A stretch of 64,000 nucleotides of DNA, taken from contig NZ_VLKU01000008.1 in NCBI RefSeq assembly GCF_007830335.1, positions 1-64,000 of the forward strand, written 5' to 3'. Both the position numbers and the translations under genes were made by a program. This document shows positions 15,955 to 24,539 of the stretch, in pieces. Every line of letters starts with the position of its first letter. The stretch's first letter is position 1. The notes under the pieces are model-generated. The model made no database searches. It saw only the letters and a list, made by a program, of their open reading frames with translations, and was not told the DNA's origin. Source of the stretch: Paracoccus sulfuroxidans (GTDB taxonomy: Bacteria; Pseudomonadota; Alphaproteobacteria; Rhodobacterales; Rhodobacteraceae).

Positions 15955-16315
15955 TTCCGAAGTCCTTTCGCATTACGACAGCGGCGGGCTTGTAGCCGAT
16001 GCCCGATAGTGCCCGCGCCCATCCGTGACGCCCTGTCAGTTCCGTTCCGTCGCAGCCCTGCGCCTCGGCCCATGCTTCCATTGCTGGGGCCATGTCCTTG
16101 AGCCGTTCCATTGACCCGCCGGCCAGGAAGCAGTTCAGCATCGTGCGCTGCGGATAGACGGCGATTTCCGTGACTGCACAGGCGTCCTCAGCGGGCCAGA
16201 GCTGCATCTTGCCGGATGCGATGCCCTCAGCCACGTCGTCAAAGCTGTGGGTTCCGCTGCACTCGCGCAAAGCCGCCTCGATGAAGGGGCGGCAATGCTC
16301 AAGCAGATGGTTCAT
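15926..16315 (-). CDS. Phage protein resembling GNAT-type acetyltransferase folds, 129 aa
   Basis: The pattern IEAALRECSGTHSFDDVAEGI, then AVTEIAVYPQRTMLNCFLAGG and the central helix AMEAWAEAQGCDGTELTGR resembles the small GNAT-like proteins common in podovirus head/tail modules. The acetyl-CoA loop is not obvious, so enzymatic activity is uncertain. It overlaps its upstream neighbour by an ATGA. Confidence 0.5.
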   Translation of the reverse strand: MNHLLEHCRPFIEAALRECSGTHSFDDVAEGIASGKMQLWPAEDACAVTEIAVYPQRTMLNCFLAGGSMERLKDMAPAMEAWAEAQGCDGTELTGRHGWARALSGIGYKPAAVVMRKDFGNGRQADDEK

Positions 16316-16542
16316 ACCGCCACCGCCGACAGCGCCCCCGCATTGCTGACCGTCACCTGCCAGCGCGTTCCGTTCGGCACGGTCAGGATCAGCCGACCCT
16401 CGCCAATCTCAGTGTCCCGTCCCTTGCGGAACGTCTTGGCAAACTCAGCCTCAATCACCCGGTTGCGGGCAATCTCTGCCATCTGCGAATAGGCAGGAGG
16501 CGCATCCGGCAGCCTGACAGACCCAAGCAACGGGCGCTTCAT
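16312..16542 (-). CDS. Phage hypothetical protein, 76 aa
   Basis: A small protein starting MKRPLLGSVRLPDAPPAY with a beta-rich C-terminal half (GRLILTVPNGTRWQVTVSN). It is coupled by ATGA overlaps on both sides. It may be a small structural protein; no family is recognised. Confidence 0.55.
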   Translation of the reverse strand: MKRPLLGSVRLPDAPPAYSQMAEIARNRVIEAEFAKTFRKGRDTEIGEGRLILTVPNGTRWQVTVSNAGALSAVAV

Positions 16543-18005
16543 CGCTGCCCCCTCGCCCGCGCCTCGATGCGGAACGGCCCCACTCGCCAGTCTGTATTCG
16601 TCGCGCCGTCAATCCGAAGCGTCATCTGCCGAGCAGTCAAGCGAAGCGAAACCGGGTTGCTGATCGAGTATGGCCCGACGCCATAGCCGAAATCGTTCGG
16701 GTACATCCGCCCGTTGACGCTCGCCGTCACGCTGTCGGGCGCGCCGCCATCTGGAACCAGCCGGATCACGCTCATCGCCTGATCGCCGTTGCCAAGCTGG
16801 AGCGGGCCGGTTTCAGCCCAAGGCGTGGCTTCACGGTGGTCAAAGCCCCATTCGTGGTCATAAGCGATACCCTGCGGTGAAACCCAGATCGGGTTGTCGA
16901 ACACGTCGCCGGTGGTGCCTGCCGTCCGCGCCAACTCGCCCGTCGCCCACCATCCCGTCACGTAGTTAAACGAGACATAGGCCCCGCACTCCATGCCAGT
17001 CGGGTAGAACCACCAGACTTCGCCTTCGACCGGGATGTGAACCACGCTGATCTTCGACCGCTGCGCCGCGTTCAGACCCGAAAAGACACGATCCGCAACA
17101 TCGCATTGCATCCGCTGGACTGACTGCCCGGCATAGGCAAAGAACCCATCCTCGCCCATCCAGAACACGCCCGCGTCGGTGCTGATCGCCCCATGCCGCG
17201 AGACGATACCGCAGCCGCTGCCGACCTGCTGGAAGCCGTAGACATAGGGCGGCCCCTGATAGGTCGCAGTCCACGCATCTTCGTCGGTCAGGATCAGCGT
17301 TTGGCCGCGCGTCTTGAGGCCGCACATGATCCGGCCCGCCGATTGCAGTTCCATATCCCCGGCTTCATTGGTCGCCGCCGCTGCCCAGACCGTATTGGCC
17401 TCGCGGTCGCTCCATTTCACCAGCCGGGGATTGCCCGAGGCCGCCAGCGCGAACAGGAAGCGCTCAGCCGTCACCATGATTGCGCGGTTGTTTACCGGCG
17501 CGTTGGCAACGACGGTCGCCGCCGTGTCGCCGGGCTTCCACTCGAAGATCCTGCCATCTGCCGTTGAACAGGCGATGAGGTTCTGGCCCCAGGTGTCAAA
17601 TGTCCATGTGTCGGCGTCGAGAATAGTCGCTGAATAAGCCCGTGGCGTTCCGTATGTGCCAGCGCCATAGAACCCGCCGCCGTAACCCTGGTTGGCCGAC
17701 GCATCCACCCTGCCGCCAGCCAATCCAGCAGGCGTTGCAACGGTCATCGTGCCGTTGGCAGCCACGACTGTCAGCGAATCCGCCGCTCCGACTGCAAACC
17801 GTTTGTCCGACGACAGGTCAGACCACGCCAGCACAGCGCGCGGAGTGGTCGTCAGGCTCAAGACGCGCCTCTGACGCCAGCCACCCACCGGCGACAGCGC
17901 CTTGTCGCGCCAGCGCACCAGATTGCCGTCATGCCAGCGACCGGCTGCCTGCGTCTCTGTCCCATTGGCGTAGAAGCCGGGGGGCAGATCGAAGGGAACG
18001 AGCAT
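16539..18005 (-). CDS. Tail tube/DNA-stabilisation protein (P22 gp10-like)
   Basis: The 488-residue protein starts with the typical LPPGFYANGTETQAAGRW segment and continues as a beta-propeller-like chain of short strands (WSDLSSDKRFAVGA; GQNLIACSTADGRIFEW; GFQQVGSGCGIVSRHGA; GVFWMGEDGFF). This matches the phage stabilisation protein family, which closes the portal channel and carries the tail. It lies between tail fibre and ejection genes. The start overlaps closely with the fibre gene stop. Confidence 0.7.
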   Translation of the reverse strand: MLVPFDLPPGFYANGTETQAAGRWHDGNLVRWRDKALSPVGGWRQRRVLSLTTTPRAVLAWSDLSSDKRFAVGAADSLTVVAANGTMTVATPAGLAGGRVDASANQGYGGGFYGAGTYGTPRAYSATILDADTWTFDTWGQNLIACSTADGRIFEWKPGDTAATVVANAPVNNRAIMVTAERFLFALAASGNPRLVKWSDREANTVWAAAATNEAGDMELQSAGRIMCGLKTRGQTLILTDEDAWTATYQGPPYVYGFQQVGSGCGIVSRHGAISTDAGVFWMGEDGFFAYAGQSVQRMQCDVADRVFSGLNAAQRSKISVVHIPVEGEVWWFYPTGMECGAYVSFNYVTGWWATGELARTAGTTGDVFDNPIWVSPQGIAYDHEWGFDHREATPWAETGPLQLGNGDQAMSVIRLVPDGGAPDSVTASVNGRMYPNDFGYGVGPYSISNPVSLRLTARQMTLRIDGATNTDWRVGPFRIEARARGQR

Positions 18006-18652
18006 TACTTCCAGCGCCCCACGGCCATTGCGCGATAGGATGTGCCGTTTGGAATGGCCAGCACACCGACCACGGAAAGCATTGCGTCAACCAGAGATGC
18101 GCTGAACCCATCACCCCACGTATTGACCCGCAGGACGGACATACTGACGGTCGGCGTCGACACAAACGGAACCGGGAAAGTCCAGGCCTGCTGGTTCGAA
18201 GCGAACAGCGCGCCAGCGGCATATGAGCCGTTTGTCGTGCCAATCATGGTGCAGATCATGGTTCCATCGGGGAACCGCACATATTCGCCGTTCGCGTTGG
18301 CCCCGCGATCGGGCATGACCCGCGACCAATCCGACCAAGCCCCGCTGTAACGCCGGACCCAAAGCGCATCATTGATGCTGCCACCCATCCCGTAGGCCAT
18401 CTGCACGCGCGTGCCATCGGCAAGCTGCCGGTGGTCCACGACACAGGGGGGCAAAGGGGCCTGCGAGCCGCTGTATCGGTATGAACCGGTCGCGGTGATG
18501 CCGTTGATGTCGCCCACCGTGGCGGCCAGCGCGAGCATCACGTTGCCGTCGATGAGATCCATGTTCGCGTTGAGCTTGGTGCCCCAGGTATTTTCGGACG
18601 AGCCGATTTCGGGCTTCACAAGCTCAAGGCGGGGGGTTGTCGTATCAGCCAT
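18005..18652 (-). CDS. Tail fibre protein
   Basis: The N-terminus carries the motif [20 protein letters not shown] followed by NANMDLIDG, a common start of phage tail fibres and a virion attachment segment. The C-terminal part is rich in aromatic residues and Gly ([13 protein letters not shown]), as in receptor-binding tips. It is 215 residues long, short for a fibre, and neighbours a tailspike, so it may be a side fibre or adaptor. Confidence 0.7.
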   Translation of the reverse strand: MADTTTPRLELVKPEIGSSENTWGTKLNANMDLIDGNVMLALAATVGDINGITATGSYRYSGSQAPLPPCVVDHRQLADGTRVQMAYGMGGSINDALWVRRYSGAWSDWSRVMPDRGANANGEYVRFPDGTMICTMIGTTNGSYAAGALFASNQQAWTFPVPFVSTPTVSMSVLRVNTWGDGFSASLVDAMLSVVGVLAIPNGTSYRAMAVGRWK

Positions 18653-18685
18653 ATCAGTAGACCACCATCATTTGTCCGGTTGCAT

Positions 18686-20257
18686 TTAAGCGAGACTGAA
18701 CGTGTGCTTGATGTCGCTCGCGCCAGTGCCAATCTGGAAGGCGTTCGCGGCGGTGCTGAAACGTATCCAGCAACCTGTGGAAGCAACCCCCGAAAGGCTT
18801 ACCTTTGTGTTGGCGGGTAGCGTCAGGGAGGCGTCGCTGAACGTGCCTTCAATCACCTGCCCGAACGCCCCCGAGCCGCGCACATAGATCTGCGAGTCAG
18901 GGCCGATATCCGGGCTGTTGATGACCACATAATCGGTACTTGCATTCCAGCTCATTTCCGTTGAGGCGTGGGTCATGCTCACGCCCTCAAGAACGCAGCG
19001 CATATTGGCCGCTGTCGCGCCGATCTTGATTTTGTCTCGGGCAGCAGCCGGTGTGTAGGCCGCGTTATCCCGGAATGTCACCCCGGACATAACAACGGAA
19101 CCGTATCCCGCCGAGGCGTGCTGTCCGACTGTGACGAAGTGATCGGGTCGGCCAAGGGTGCCGAAAAAGTTCCAGCCTTGCAGGTCGAGCGTCCAGCGCT
19201 CTGCCGAAGTGCCATCCGTGTAGGCATAGACGACACCCGTCCCCGCGTTGCTGGCAATGGTGCGCCCGCAATCCTCAGACGAACCCCGCATGCGCAGCGT
19301 TCCTGCCGGGTTGATGAACCACACGCCGCCGCGTGACGTATTGTGGACGCCGCCGCCAGCAATATCCACATCGCCGCACCGTTCGACGTGCATATCGAGC
19401 GTGATGCCGCGAATGGTGTCAGCGATCATGCCATAGCGTTTGCACATGCCGAGGTCGCCGGAGAAATGGTTTTCGTTGCAGCCCGAAACACCCCAATCGC
19501 CGCCGAAGTGTCCCTCTTTACGCAGATAGACGCCGATGTTGCAGTATTCGGCGCGGATGTGGAATTTGCTGATAAGCGCCGCCTCACATTCCAAACCCAC
19601 ATTCAGGTTGCGGAACTGAACACTTATGTCTGATCGCGCGATGCCGGTCAGCCGAAGCCCGGTTCCGATGCCGGGCGTGGCGGCCTCCATGCGAAAGCCG
19701 TAGCACTCAACACCAGAGGCAAACGAACCGGTCGGGCCTTCAAGGTAAATCCCCGCGTTAGCGTGGCCCACGACTACGGTGGTGTTTCCACAGACCGACC
19801 CGACGATGGCAATCGCACGACCGAGTGCCCCGCCTGCGTTCAACTTGCGCCAAACCATAGCATTCAGCAGAACGCGACCTCGCGGCAGGACAATCGTTCC
19901 GCCCTCGGGGCCGGGGATGCGATTGAATGCCTGCTGAAAAGCGATGCTGCAATCAGTAGCCCCGGTGGCATCCACGCCCCATGCCGCGAGAAGGATCAGC
20001 CCGTCAGCGCTTGGCCGGACGCGCAACATGATACCGCCAGCCGTTGTCAGATCGGGGTCGCTCGACACAACCTCATAGCTAAATCCCTCGGCGCGGGTCA
20101 AAAGTGAAGTGCCGACCGGGAGATATCCCCGTGTGCTTTGCATCAAAAATGACAGGCTCGGAACGTCAATCGCATCAATCCGCGCAGTCGCCGCGCCCAT
20201 GTCGCGCCCGAACGCCTGCGCCAGCCCGCGCACATCCTTGTCGAAAGCATAGGTCAT
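18686..20257 (-). CDS. Tailspike with right-handed beta-helix, probable surface-polysaccharide depolymerase
   Basis: The 523-residue protein has an N-terminal helical attachment part and then a pectate-lyase-like region. WGVDATGATDCSIAFQQAFN followed by GGTIVLPRG is the classical entry of phage tailspike beta-helices, and many short strands with Gly/Asn turns follow to about residue 440. Such proteins bind and often cut capsule or O-antigen. The C-terminal 80 residues form a small beta domain. Catalytic residues cannot be picked with confidence. Confidence 0.75.
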   Translation of the reverse strand: MTYAFDKDVRGLAQAFGRDMGAATARIDAIDVPSLSFLMQSTRGYLPVGTSLLTRAEGFSYEVVSSDPDLTTAGGIMLRVRPSADGLILLAAWGVDATGATDCSIAFQQAFNRIPGPEGGTIVLPRGRVLLNAMVWRKLNAGGALGRAIAIVGSVCGNTTVVVGHANAGIYLEGPTGSFASGVECYGFRMEAATPGIGTGLRLTGIARSDISVQFRNLNVGLECEAALISKFHIRAEYCNIGVYLRKEGHFGGDWGVSGCNENHFSGDLGMCKRYGMIADTIRGITLDMHVERCGDVDIAGGGVHNTSRGGVWFINPAGTLRMRGSSEDCGRTIASNAGTGVVYAYTDGTSAERWTLDLQGWNFFGTLGRPDHFVTVGQHASAGYGSVVMSGVTFRDNAAYTPAAARDKIKIGATAANMRCVLEGVSMTHASTEMSWNASTDYVVINSPDIGPDSQIYVRGSGAFGQVIEGTFSDASLTLPANTKVSLSGVASTGCWIRFSTAANAFQIGTGASDIKHTFSLA

Positions 20258-20718
20258 TGCTTGGCCGCCTCATAGATCGCCGTGTAGTCAGTGCCCGTCG
20301 ATTGGCCGTCCAATTCGCGGCGCTGCTGCGGGCTGCGCATCACGAGCGGGCCTTGGTTTTTCAGCCACTCGTTTTCCTCGCGCAGCTTGTCCATCGCGGC
20401 CACGTAAAGCGGCGACCAAACGGCCAGCCGCTCATCCTCGATAAGGAACGGGGCCGACGCCATCAGCGAGCCGTAGAGGTATGCATCAGGCGCGCGGGCC
20501 AGAAGCCAGTTCGTCGGGGCGGCCCCAGACAGCGGAACGAGGTCAGGCTCAGGATCAACCCCAATGCCACCATGAAGCTGCGGAGCCACGCCCCACCACG
20601 TCCTGATTTCGCGCTGCATCTGCGCCTCGGCCAGCGCGATGAACGTCGGGATCTGCGCGGAAAGATCGTTGCGGTTCAGGAAGTCAGCCACCGCCTGCTG
20701 AAGCTGTGCATAGTCCAT
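20254..20718 (-). CDS. Head-tail connector/adaptor protein (P22 gp4-like)
   Basis: I chose the ATG at 20718, which overlaps the terminase stop (TGATG). The 154-residue protein starts MDYAQLQQAVADFLNRNDLS and has IPTFIALAEAQMQREIRTWW, the signature of the gp4-like family that docks under the portal. A later segment (DAYLYGSLMASAPFL) is also typical. It is coupled to the tailspike gene by an ATGA overlap. Confidence 0.75.
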   Translation of the reverse strand: MDYAQLQQAVADFLNRNDLSAQIPTFIALAEAQMQREIRTWWGVAPQLHGGIGVDPEPDLVPLSGAAPTNWLLARAPDAYLYGSLMASAPFLIEDERLAVWSPLYVAAMDKLREENEWLKNQGPLVMRSPQQRRELDGQSTGTDYTAIYEAAKQ

Positions 20719-22181
20719 CAGGCGATACCCTTCATTCCGCGCCTCAAGGGCTTGTCCCAATCGCTGCTGACCGGCTGATACCCACAGGCGAAGGTCATGA
20801 AGCCGTCGGCCCCGTGGCTTGCCGTGTTGTGCAGCGGGCGGTCCTTCCAGACCTCACGATGTTCGTCCCATTCCTTGCGGTAATGCCGCAGGTGCTTGAT
20901 GCCGACTGCGCATTCCGCCGCGTCAAAGTCGCAGTTAGAAAACCGCGCCCGTGCCGCGTCGATGGCGTGCATCTTGGATTGCGCCCGCTGGACGATGCGG
21001 GGACTCAAGCCGTGCTTCTCTGCCTCAGCCAAGCGCCCATCCTCAAGGAACAGGTCCTCGCGGTCGCCGTCGTGCGGCCAGTAGTGATCGGCATACGACG
21101 CATTCCGCTGTCGCGCCCAATCGCTGACATACCGCGCGTAATGGCTGATATGCTCACCGCTGTTTTCGTAATAGCCGATGAACCGGTCGCGCGTGCCGAT
21201 GCGCTGGTGAAACCAGATCGTCGTCATGTCGTTGCGACCCAAGTCCCAGAACGTGTTGACCGGGTATTTCGGGTCATACGGGAACCGCCCGATCAGCCCG
21301 TGCTTGTCAGAGTGCGCAAGCTGCGGCGCGAAGTACGCGCCCTCAATCGCTTGCTCGAATGCTTCATCGGCGGTCGACGGGTTTTCCCGCTTCATGTCGC
21401 CGCCGAGCGTCATTTCCTGCTGCAGCCACCAAGCGCGCTGCTCAGGCGTCAGCTTGATGCCGTGGTCAATCTCCAGCGCCTCGAAATAGGCCCTGTCCTC
21501 TGCCGTTTCCACGACCAGATCAGGCCGCCAGACATAGCCCGGCTCTTTCCACCACGGGAAGAAATGGAACTTGAACTGACCGGCCCCGCGCTGCGCTTCC
21601 TGGCAGAACTGGAAGAAATAGCCCTCCTGCCCCTCAGCCGTGCTTTCGATGGTCTTGGCATTCTGGCCGACAGCCGGAAACGCGCCGGTTACAATCTCGC
21701 GCGCCTTCTTGGGGTAGTTGGCGCAGATCTTGCCGAACTCGGACACATGCAGGCGCTGAAGCGTGCCAGACCGGGCCGATGTTGCAACCCGGATGCTTGA
21801 CCCATGCTCAAACCGCAGCATGCCCGCCCGGTCGTTCTTGGCTGGCCGTGCGTCCCTGATAGCATCAGGCAGGTTGTCGTAAGGAAACTTGACCTTGGAT
21901 TCGAATATCTCGTTCGCGTCGTTGACCGTGTGCGCGATGATGGCCGCGCGCCAGTCGTTCAGGAAGATCACCTCATCCAGCGCGACCAGGCACATCAGCG
22001 TCGTAAAGCCAAGCTGGCGGGCCTTCAGGATGATATCGCTTTTGGAATTGTCCCGCAGATAAGCCAACTGCGCTACGTTCGGCTTGAACGGAACGCGGTT
22101 CCCAGTCTTGTCCTGGATCGTGTAGAGGTTGTTCAGCCGCCAGATCGGGTCATGCAGCTGGTCACGAATCTGGATCGTCAT
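20718..22181 (-). CDS. terL: Terminase large subunit
   Basis: The 487-residue motor protein has an ATPase part with a Walker A variant (KARQLGFTT, about residues 53-61), a Walker B-type segment (LHVSEFGKI) and the coupling motif STAEGQEG. The C-terminal RNase H-like nuclease shows FWDLGRNDMTTIW with a metal-binding Asp and a closing ASHGADGFMTF. It packages DNA through the portal. The start at 22181 overlaps the small subunit gene by 20 bases; longer starts are less likely. Confidence 0.9.
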   Translation of the reverse strand: MTIQIRDQLHDPIWRLNNLYTIQDKTGNRVPFKPNVAQLAYLRDNSKSDIILKARQLGFTTLMCLVALDEVIFLNDWRAAIIAHTVNDANEIFESKVKFPYDNLPDAIRDARPAKNDRAGMLRFEHGSSIRVATSARSGTLQRLHVSEFGKICANYPKKAREIVTGAFPAVGQNAKTIESTAEGQEGYFFQFCQEAQRGAGQFKFHFFPWWKEPGYVWRPDLVVETAEDRAYFEALEIDHGIKLTPEQRAWWLQQEMTLGGDMKRENPSTADEAFEQAIEGAYFAPQLAHSDKHGLIGRFPYDPKYPVNTFWDLGRNDMTTIWFHQRIGTRDRFIGYYENSGEHISHYARYVSDWARQRNASYADHYWPHDGDREDLFLEDGRLAEAEKHGLSPRIVQRAQSKMHAIDAARARFSNCDFDAAECAVGIKHLRHYRKEWDEHREVWKDRPLHNTASHGADGFMTFACGYQPVSSDWDKPLRRGMKGIA

Positions 22182-22650
22182 TGATCGTCCGACCGCCCGC
22201 ACTGATGCTGGCGAATAGCGCCGCTATCGTTCCGTCGCTGTTGCTGTGGTCGACCTCCTGGCGGTCGCGCCAGTCGGCCTTGCGGCGGTTCTTCAACCAG
22301 AATATCGCTGCCGTCGTGTCGGGCGCAATCTTGGCGCGGTACGGCGCATATACCGGCTCTTCCGCCCCAGCAGGCATGAAGATTTTCACCTCGTCCTGCT
22401 CATAGCCGATGGCCTTCTGGTACAGGCTGCGCTCGACGCGATCATCAGCTTGATCCTTGCCTGCCTTTAGGGACTGACAAAATGCGTCGTGATCCGCCTT
22501 CCAGCGGTAGATCGTCCTGACGTGCACGTCGAAGAAGTCAGCAATCTCTTGATCAGTCGCACCCAAGGCACAAAGCTTCTCAGCTTGCTTGGCATAGCTG
22601 TCCTTGTAGTCGGTCGGTCGTCCAGATTTCTTGGCGGCCATATTCGTCAC
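22162..22650 (-). CDS. terS: Terminase small subunit
   Basis: The protein has an N-terminal helix-turn-helix (ATDQEIADFFDVHVRTIYRW, about residues 35-55) that fits small terminases, which select viral DNA for packaging. The C-terminal part (AAIFWLKNRRKADWRDRQE) is typical of the same family. A GTG at 22650 has GAGG at 4-nt spacing, and an ATG three codons later at 22641 lacks one, so I prefer the GTG. It is the first gene after a leader of about 525 nt. Confidence 0.8.
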   Translation of the reverse strand: MTNMAAKKSGRPTDYKDSYAKQAEKLCALGATDQEIADFFDVHVRTIYRWKADHDAFCQSLKAGKDQADDRVERSLYQKAIGYEQDEVKIFMPAGAEEPVYAPYRAKIAPDTTAAIFWLKNRRKADWRDRQEVDHSNSDGTIAALFASISAGGRTINDDPDS

Positions 22651-22784
22651 GCTGCCTCTGTCTCTCGACGTCGAGGCCCTTTGCGGTGTTTGCTGCCCCT
22701 CTCTCGTGAACAGCGGCGAGAATGATTTGGCGCATTCGTTAGCGCGAGATCGGGGGAGGACCGAAAACGCTGCCGCTGCTCGCG

Positions 22785-22819
22785 GGAAAGGGAAAGCCCG
22801 CCAACCGAAGCTGACGGGC
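22785..22819 (-). terminator. Terminator-like hairpin in the late leader
   Basis: On the minus strand a 10-bp stem with two wobble pairs closes a TTCG tetraloop (arms 22810-22819 and 22796-22805), followed by TTTCCCTTTCCC. It lies between the late promoter and terS, the place of tR' in lambda. The U-tract is interrupted by C, so termination may be partial. Confidence 0.55.
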
Positions 22820-23058
22820 CGATAGAGGCCCGCCGGGTGCGCATCGTTGAGAGGCGTGGCGGGCTCGTGAATTATGCCGGGTGCTGCAGCTTCCGTTCCG
22901 CCCGAGCGCGAAACCTCATGACCGATCAGCAGCGTTCGTTCCCATGCGGGTTGACTGTCATGGGGCACCTGTTGAGCGTGGATCGCAGCTAACACCCTGC
23001 ACGGTTACGCGGCTGTGTGCACCAGCGCCGCGATGTGCTTGACCGTCCGCGCTCAGGT

Positions 23059-23119
23059 GGATGTGCCGGACTGGATTTGCACCAGCCTGCCCGAAGGTCT
23101 GCAACTTGGCAGCACATCC
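23059..23119. ncRNA. Candidate structured RNA, three-way junction
   Basis: An 8-bp closing stem (GGATGTGC 23059-23066 with GCACATCC 23112-23119) encloses two hairpins: CTGG/CCAG around a 7-nt loop (23071-23085) and CTGCC/GGCAG (23087-23091 with 23108-23112). Read leftward, the first hairpin looks like a tRNA T-arm (loop TGCAAAT), but there is no room for an anticodon arm. Either strand could be the RNA; the leftward strand is part of the late leader. Confidence 0.4.
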
Positions 23120-23181
23120 GCCAAAGAGCGGAATCAGAACGGGCGAAAGATGAACGTATCCACCAGTCGCCCGCGAAACTA

Positions 23182-23210
23182 TATTTACAGCACATTCTCG
23201 TGCTTGACAA
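23182..23210 (-). promoter_or_regulatory. Late promoter with an inverted repeat in its spacer
   Basis: Read leftward: TTGTCA (23210-23205), 17-nt spacer, TAAATA (23187-23182). The spacer is almost wholly an inverted repeat, AGCAC-N6-GTGCT (23189-23204), a likely operator. It starts 10 bases after the last early gene and points into the late genes, so I take it as the main late promoter. Confidence 0.55.
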
Positions 23211-23219
23211 TCCCTCACA

Positions 23220-23765
23220 TCACCTCCGCAAGAGAGAATCGGCCAGCGAGTCCAGAGCGTTGCGCAGATGCTCAAACCCCTCACGGACCCGCAGCGCGCC
23301 GTAGATGCTGGACGGGTGCCGCCCCTCCATGACGCAGGCCCGGACAATGGCGCGGTCGCTGTCCTGGACGTGCCGCATTATCGCCTGAAACCGGCTGATC
23401 CGGTCAATCTGGATCGTCACGGCATGGTCGGGCTTGGGGCTGGACTGCACGCGGTCATTGTCGGGCAGCGCGGGCTTGGAGCGCATGGTTGCCTCGAAGG
23501 CGTCACGCAACTTCACAGCGGCTGCATGCCCTTCCTGCGATATGCTGCCGCGCTTGAGCCAGAACTCCAGCAGATCCACGCGCCGAACGCCGGTCACGCC
23601 GTTGGGGTTCTGCACCTTGCCCGTGCGGGCGTCTACCTCGCCGCGGTCCTCGACCACCAGCCCGATACGGTTGGCCGCGCCCATTGCGCCATGGTCCCAT
23701 GCGGGGAGGCTAACGGGGTTGTTGCGCTTGCGCCCGGATTTGCGCTTGGCTGCTTTGCTGGTCAT
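23220..23765 (-). CDS. Basic HTH-like protein, candidate late regulator (181 aa)
   Basis: The protein starts with a basic tail (MTSKAAKRKSGRKRNN) and ends in a helical region (DRAIVRACVMEGRHPSSIYG, then EGFEHLRNALDSLADSL) that resembles the C-terminal HTH regions of some alphaproteobacterial DNA-binding proteins. It is the last gene of the leftward early operon and sits directly before the late promoter, the map position of lambda Q. A role as an antiterminator or activator of late genes is inferred from place only. It is coupled by ATGA to the previous gene. Confidence 0.55.
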   Translation of the reverse strand: MTSKAAKRKSGRKRNNPVSLPAWDHGAMGAANRIGLVVEDRGEVDARTGKVQNPNGVTGVRRVDLLEFWLKRGSISQEGHAAAVKLRDAFEATMRSKPALPDNDRVQSSPKPDHAVTIQIDRISRFQAIMRHVQDSDRAIVRACVMEGRHPSSIYGALRVREGFEHLRNALDSLADSLLRR

Positions 23766-24115
23766 GCTGCGCCCCTAACCTTTTCCAGTGCTCGAAGTGT
23801 TGACAGGTCGCGGACGTGGTTGCGCAACCGGCGTTTGGTCCACGGGGAAAGCGTCAAGCTCTCGCTGACTCCGCAGCTGTAGGGACGTCCATAGGCATAC
23901 GGGTAGTTCTGGATCCACATGACCAACAGGCCCGACCTCACGGTGTAATTGTCGACCAGCTCGATCATTCCACCGTCGATCAGCGCATTCACCATGCGGT
24001 CATACTGCCGGTCGTATGAGAAAAAATACCCTACGGTAACAGCCACACCCGACCCCAGCAGGAACAGGAAAGGAAGGGATGCGATCACCAGCAGAAAAAT
24101 AAGATCCGCGCTCAT
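23762..24115 (-). CDS. Phage membrane protein, 117 aa
   Basis: The ATG at 24115 overlaps the previous stop and has GGAGG upstream. The N-terminus is a strong membrane anchor (LIFLLVIASLPFLFLLGSGV). The remainder (MVNALIDGGMIELVDNYTVR, then SPWTKRRLRNHVRD) is probably cytoplasmic. No family is recognised. It sits between replication genes and the putative late regulator. Confidence 0.6.
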   Translation of the reverse strand: MSADLIFLLVIASLPFLFLLGSGVAVTVGYFFSYDRQYDRMVNALIDGGMIELVDNYTVRSGLLVMWIQNYPYAYGRPYSCGVSESLTLSPWTKRRLRNHVRDLSTLRALEKVRGAA

Positions 24116-24459
24116 GCCGCCTCCTGCTGTGAGAGACAGGCGCGGAGGATGCAGATCAGCCACGCGCGGGCTGGGGTGTCAGACTCGACGTTAATCTCAG
24201 CGTGATTATCGTCATGCGGCCAAACGCTTGCCACGGGATGCCTGCGCCCTGTCGCCCACCCGACGGTGTAATCCCACCCCGGCAACAGCGCTTGATGCAG
24301 CGCCTTGGCCGCGTCTAGAGAGCCGTTGTAAGCGTCCAGCGGCTCGCGGCACATACCGTCCATATGCCAGATCTCGCAGGCGAGAAGGTCAATGTCCTCA
24401 TCCCGCCCCGCCTCCACCGCCTCGATGAGCGCCCGCAGCGCTGCTGTCCTGTCCGTCAT
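24112..24459 (-). CDS. Phage hypothetical protein, 115 aa
   Basis: I chose the ATG at 24459, which overlaps the stop of the small upstream gene; an in-frame ATG two codons earlier is also possible. The pattern ALRALIEAVEAG, YNGSLDAAKALHQALLPGW and a C-terminal ARAWLICILRA is frequent in alphaproteobacterial prophages, always without a known function. Confidence 0.65.
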   Translation of the reverse strand: MTDRTAALRALIEAVEAGRDEDIDLLACEIWHMDGMCREPLDAYNGSLDAAKALHQALLPGWDYTVGWATGRRHPVASVWPHDDNHAEINVESDTPARAWLICILRACLSQQEAA

Positions 24460-24539
24460 CGCCATTCCCTCGTCATGTTGTGGTTGTTCTGCTTGCGCTT
24501 GCGGCGTCCTGTGGCGCTGTCGTGGCTGGCGGGCTTCAT
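24456..24539 (-). CDS. Tiny basic coupled ORF, 27 aa
   Basis: A 27-codon frame (starting MKPASHDSATGRRKRKQNN) fills the gap between two genes and overlaps both by ATGA. Coupling on both sides and a strongly basic product suggest real translation, but it is short enough to be only a coupling device. Confidence 0.4.
   Translation of the reverse strand: MKPASHDSATGRRKRKQNNHNMTREWR

Larger units (their letters stand above)
22651..23181 (-). promoter_or_regulatory. Long structured leader of the late operon, no gene
   Basis: No frame in this stretch has a credible start and composition. Read leftward it holds several GC-rich inverted repeats: a 3-way-junction fold at 23059-23119, competing GCCCGCC/GGCGGGC segments between about 22800 and 22880, and a terminator hairpin at 22796-22819. 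It could hold the packaging site and a control point for late transcription. Both roles are inferred. Confidence 0.5.

Noticed and set aside
23059..23119. A tRNA gene in the late leader
   Set aside because: The T-arm-like hairpin and closing stem are present, but there is no room for an anticodon arm and the T-loop lacks the usual TTC.
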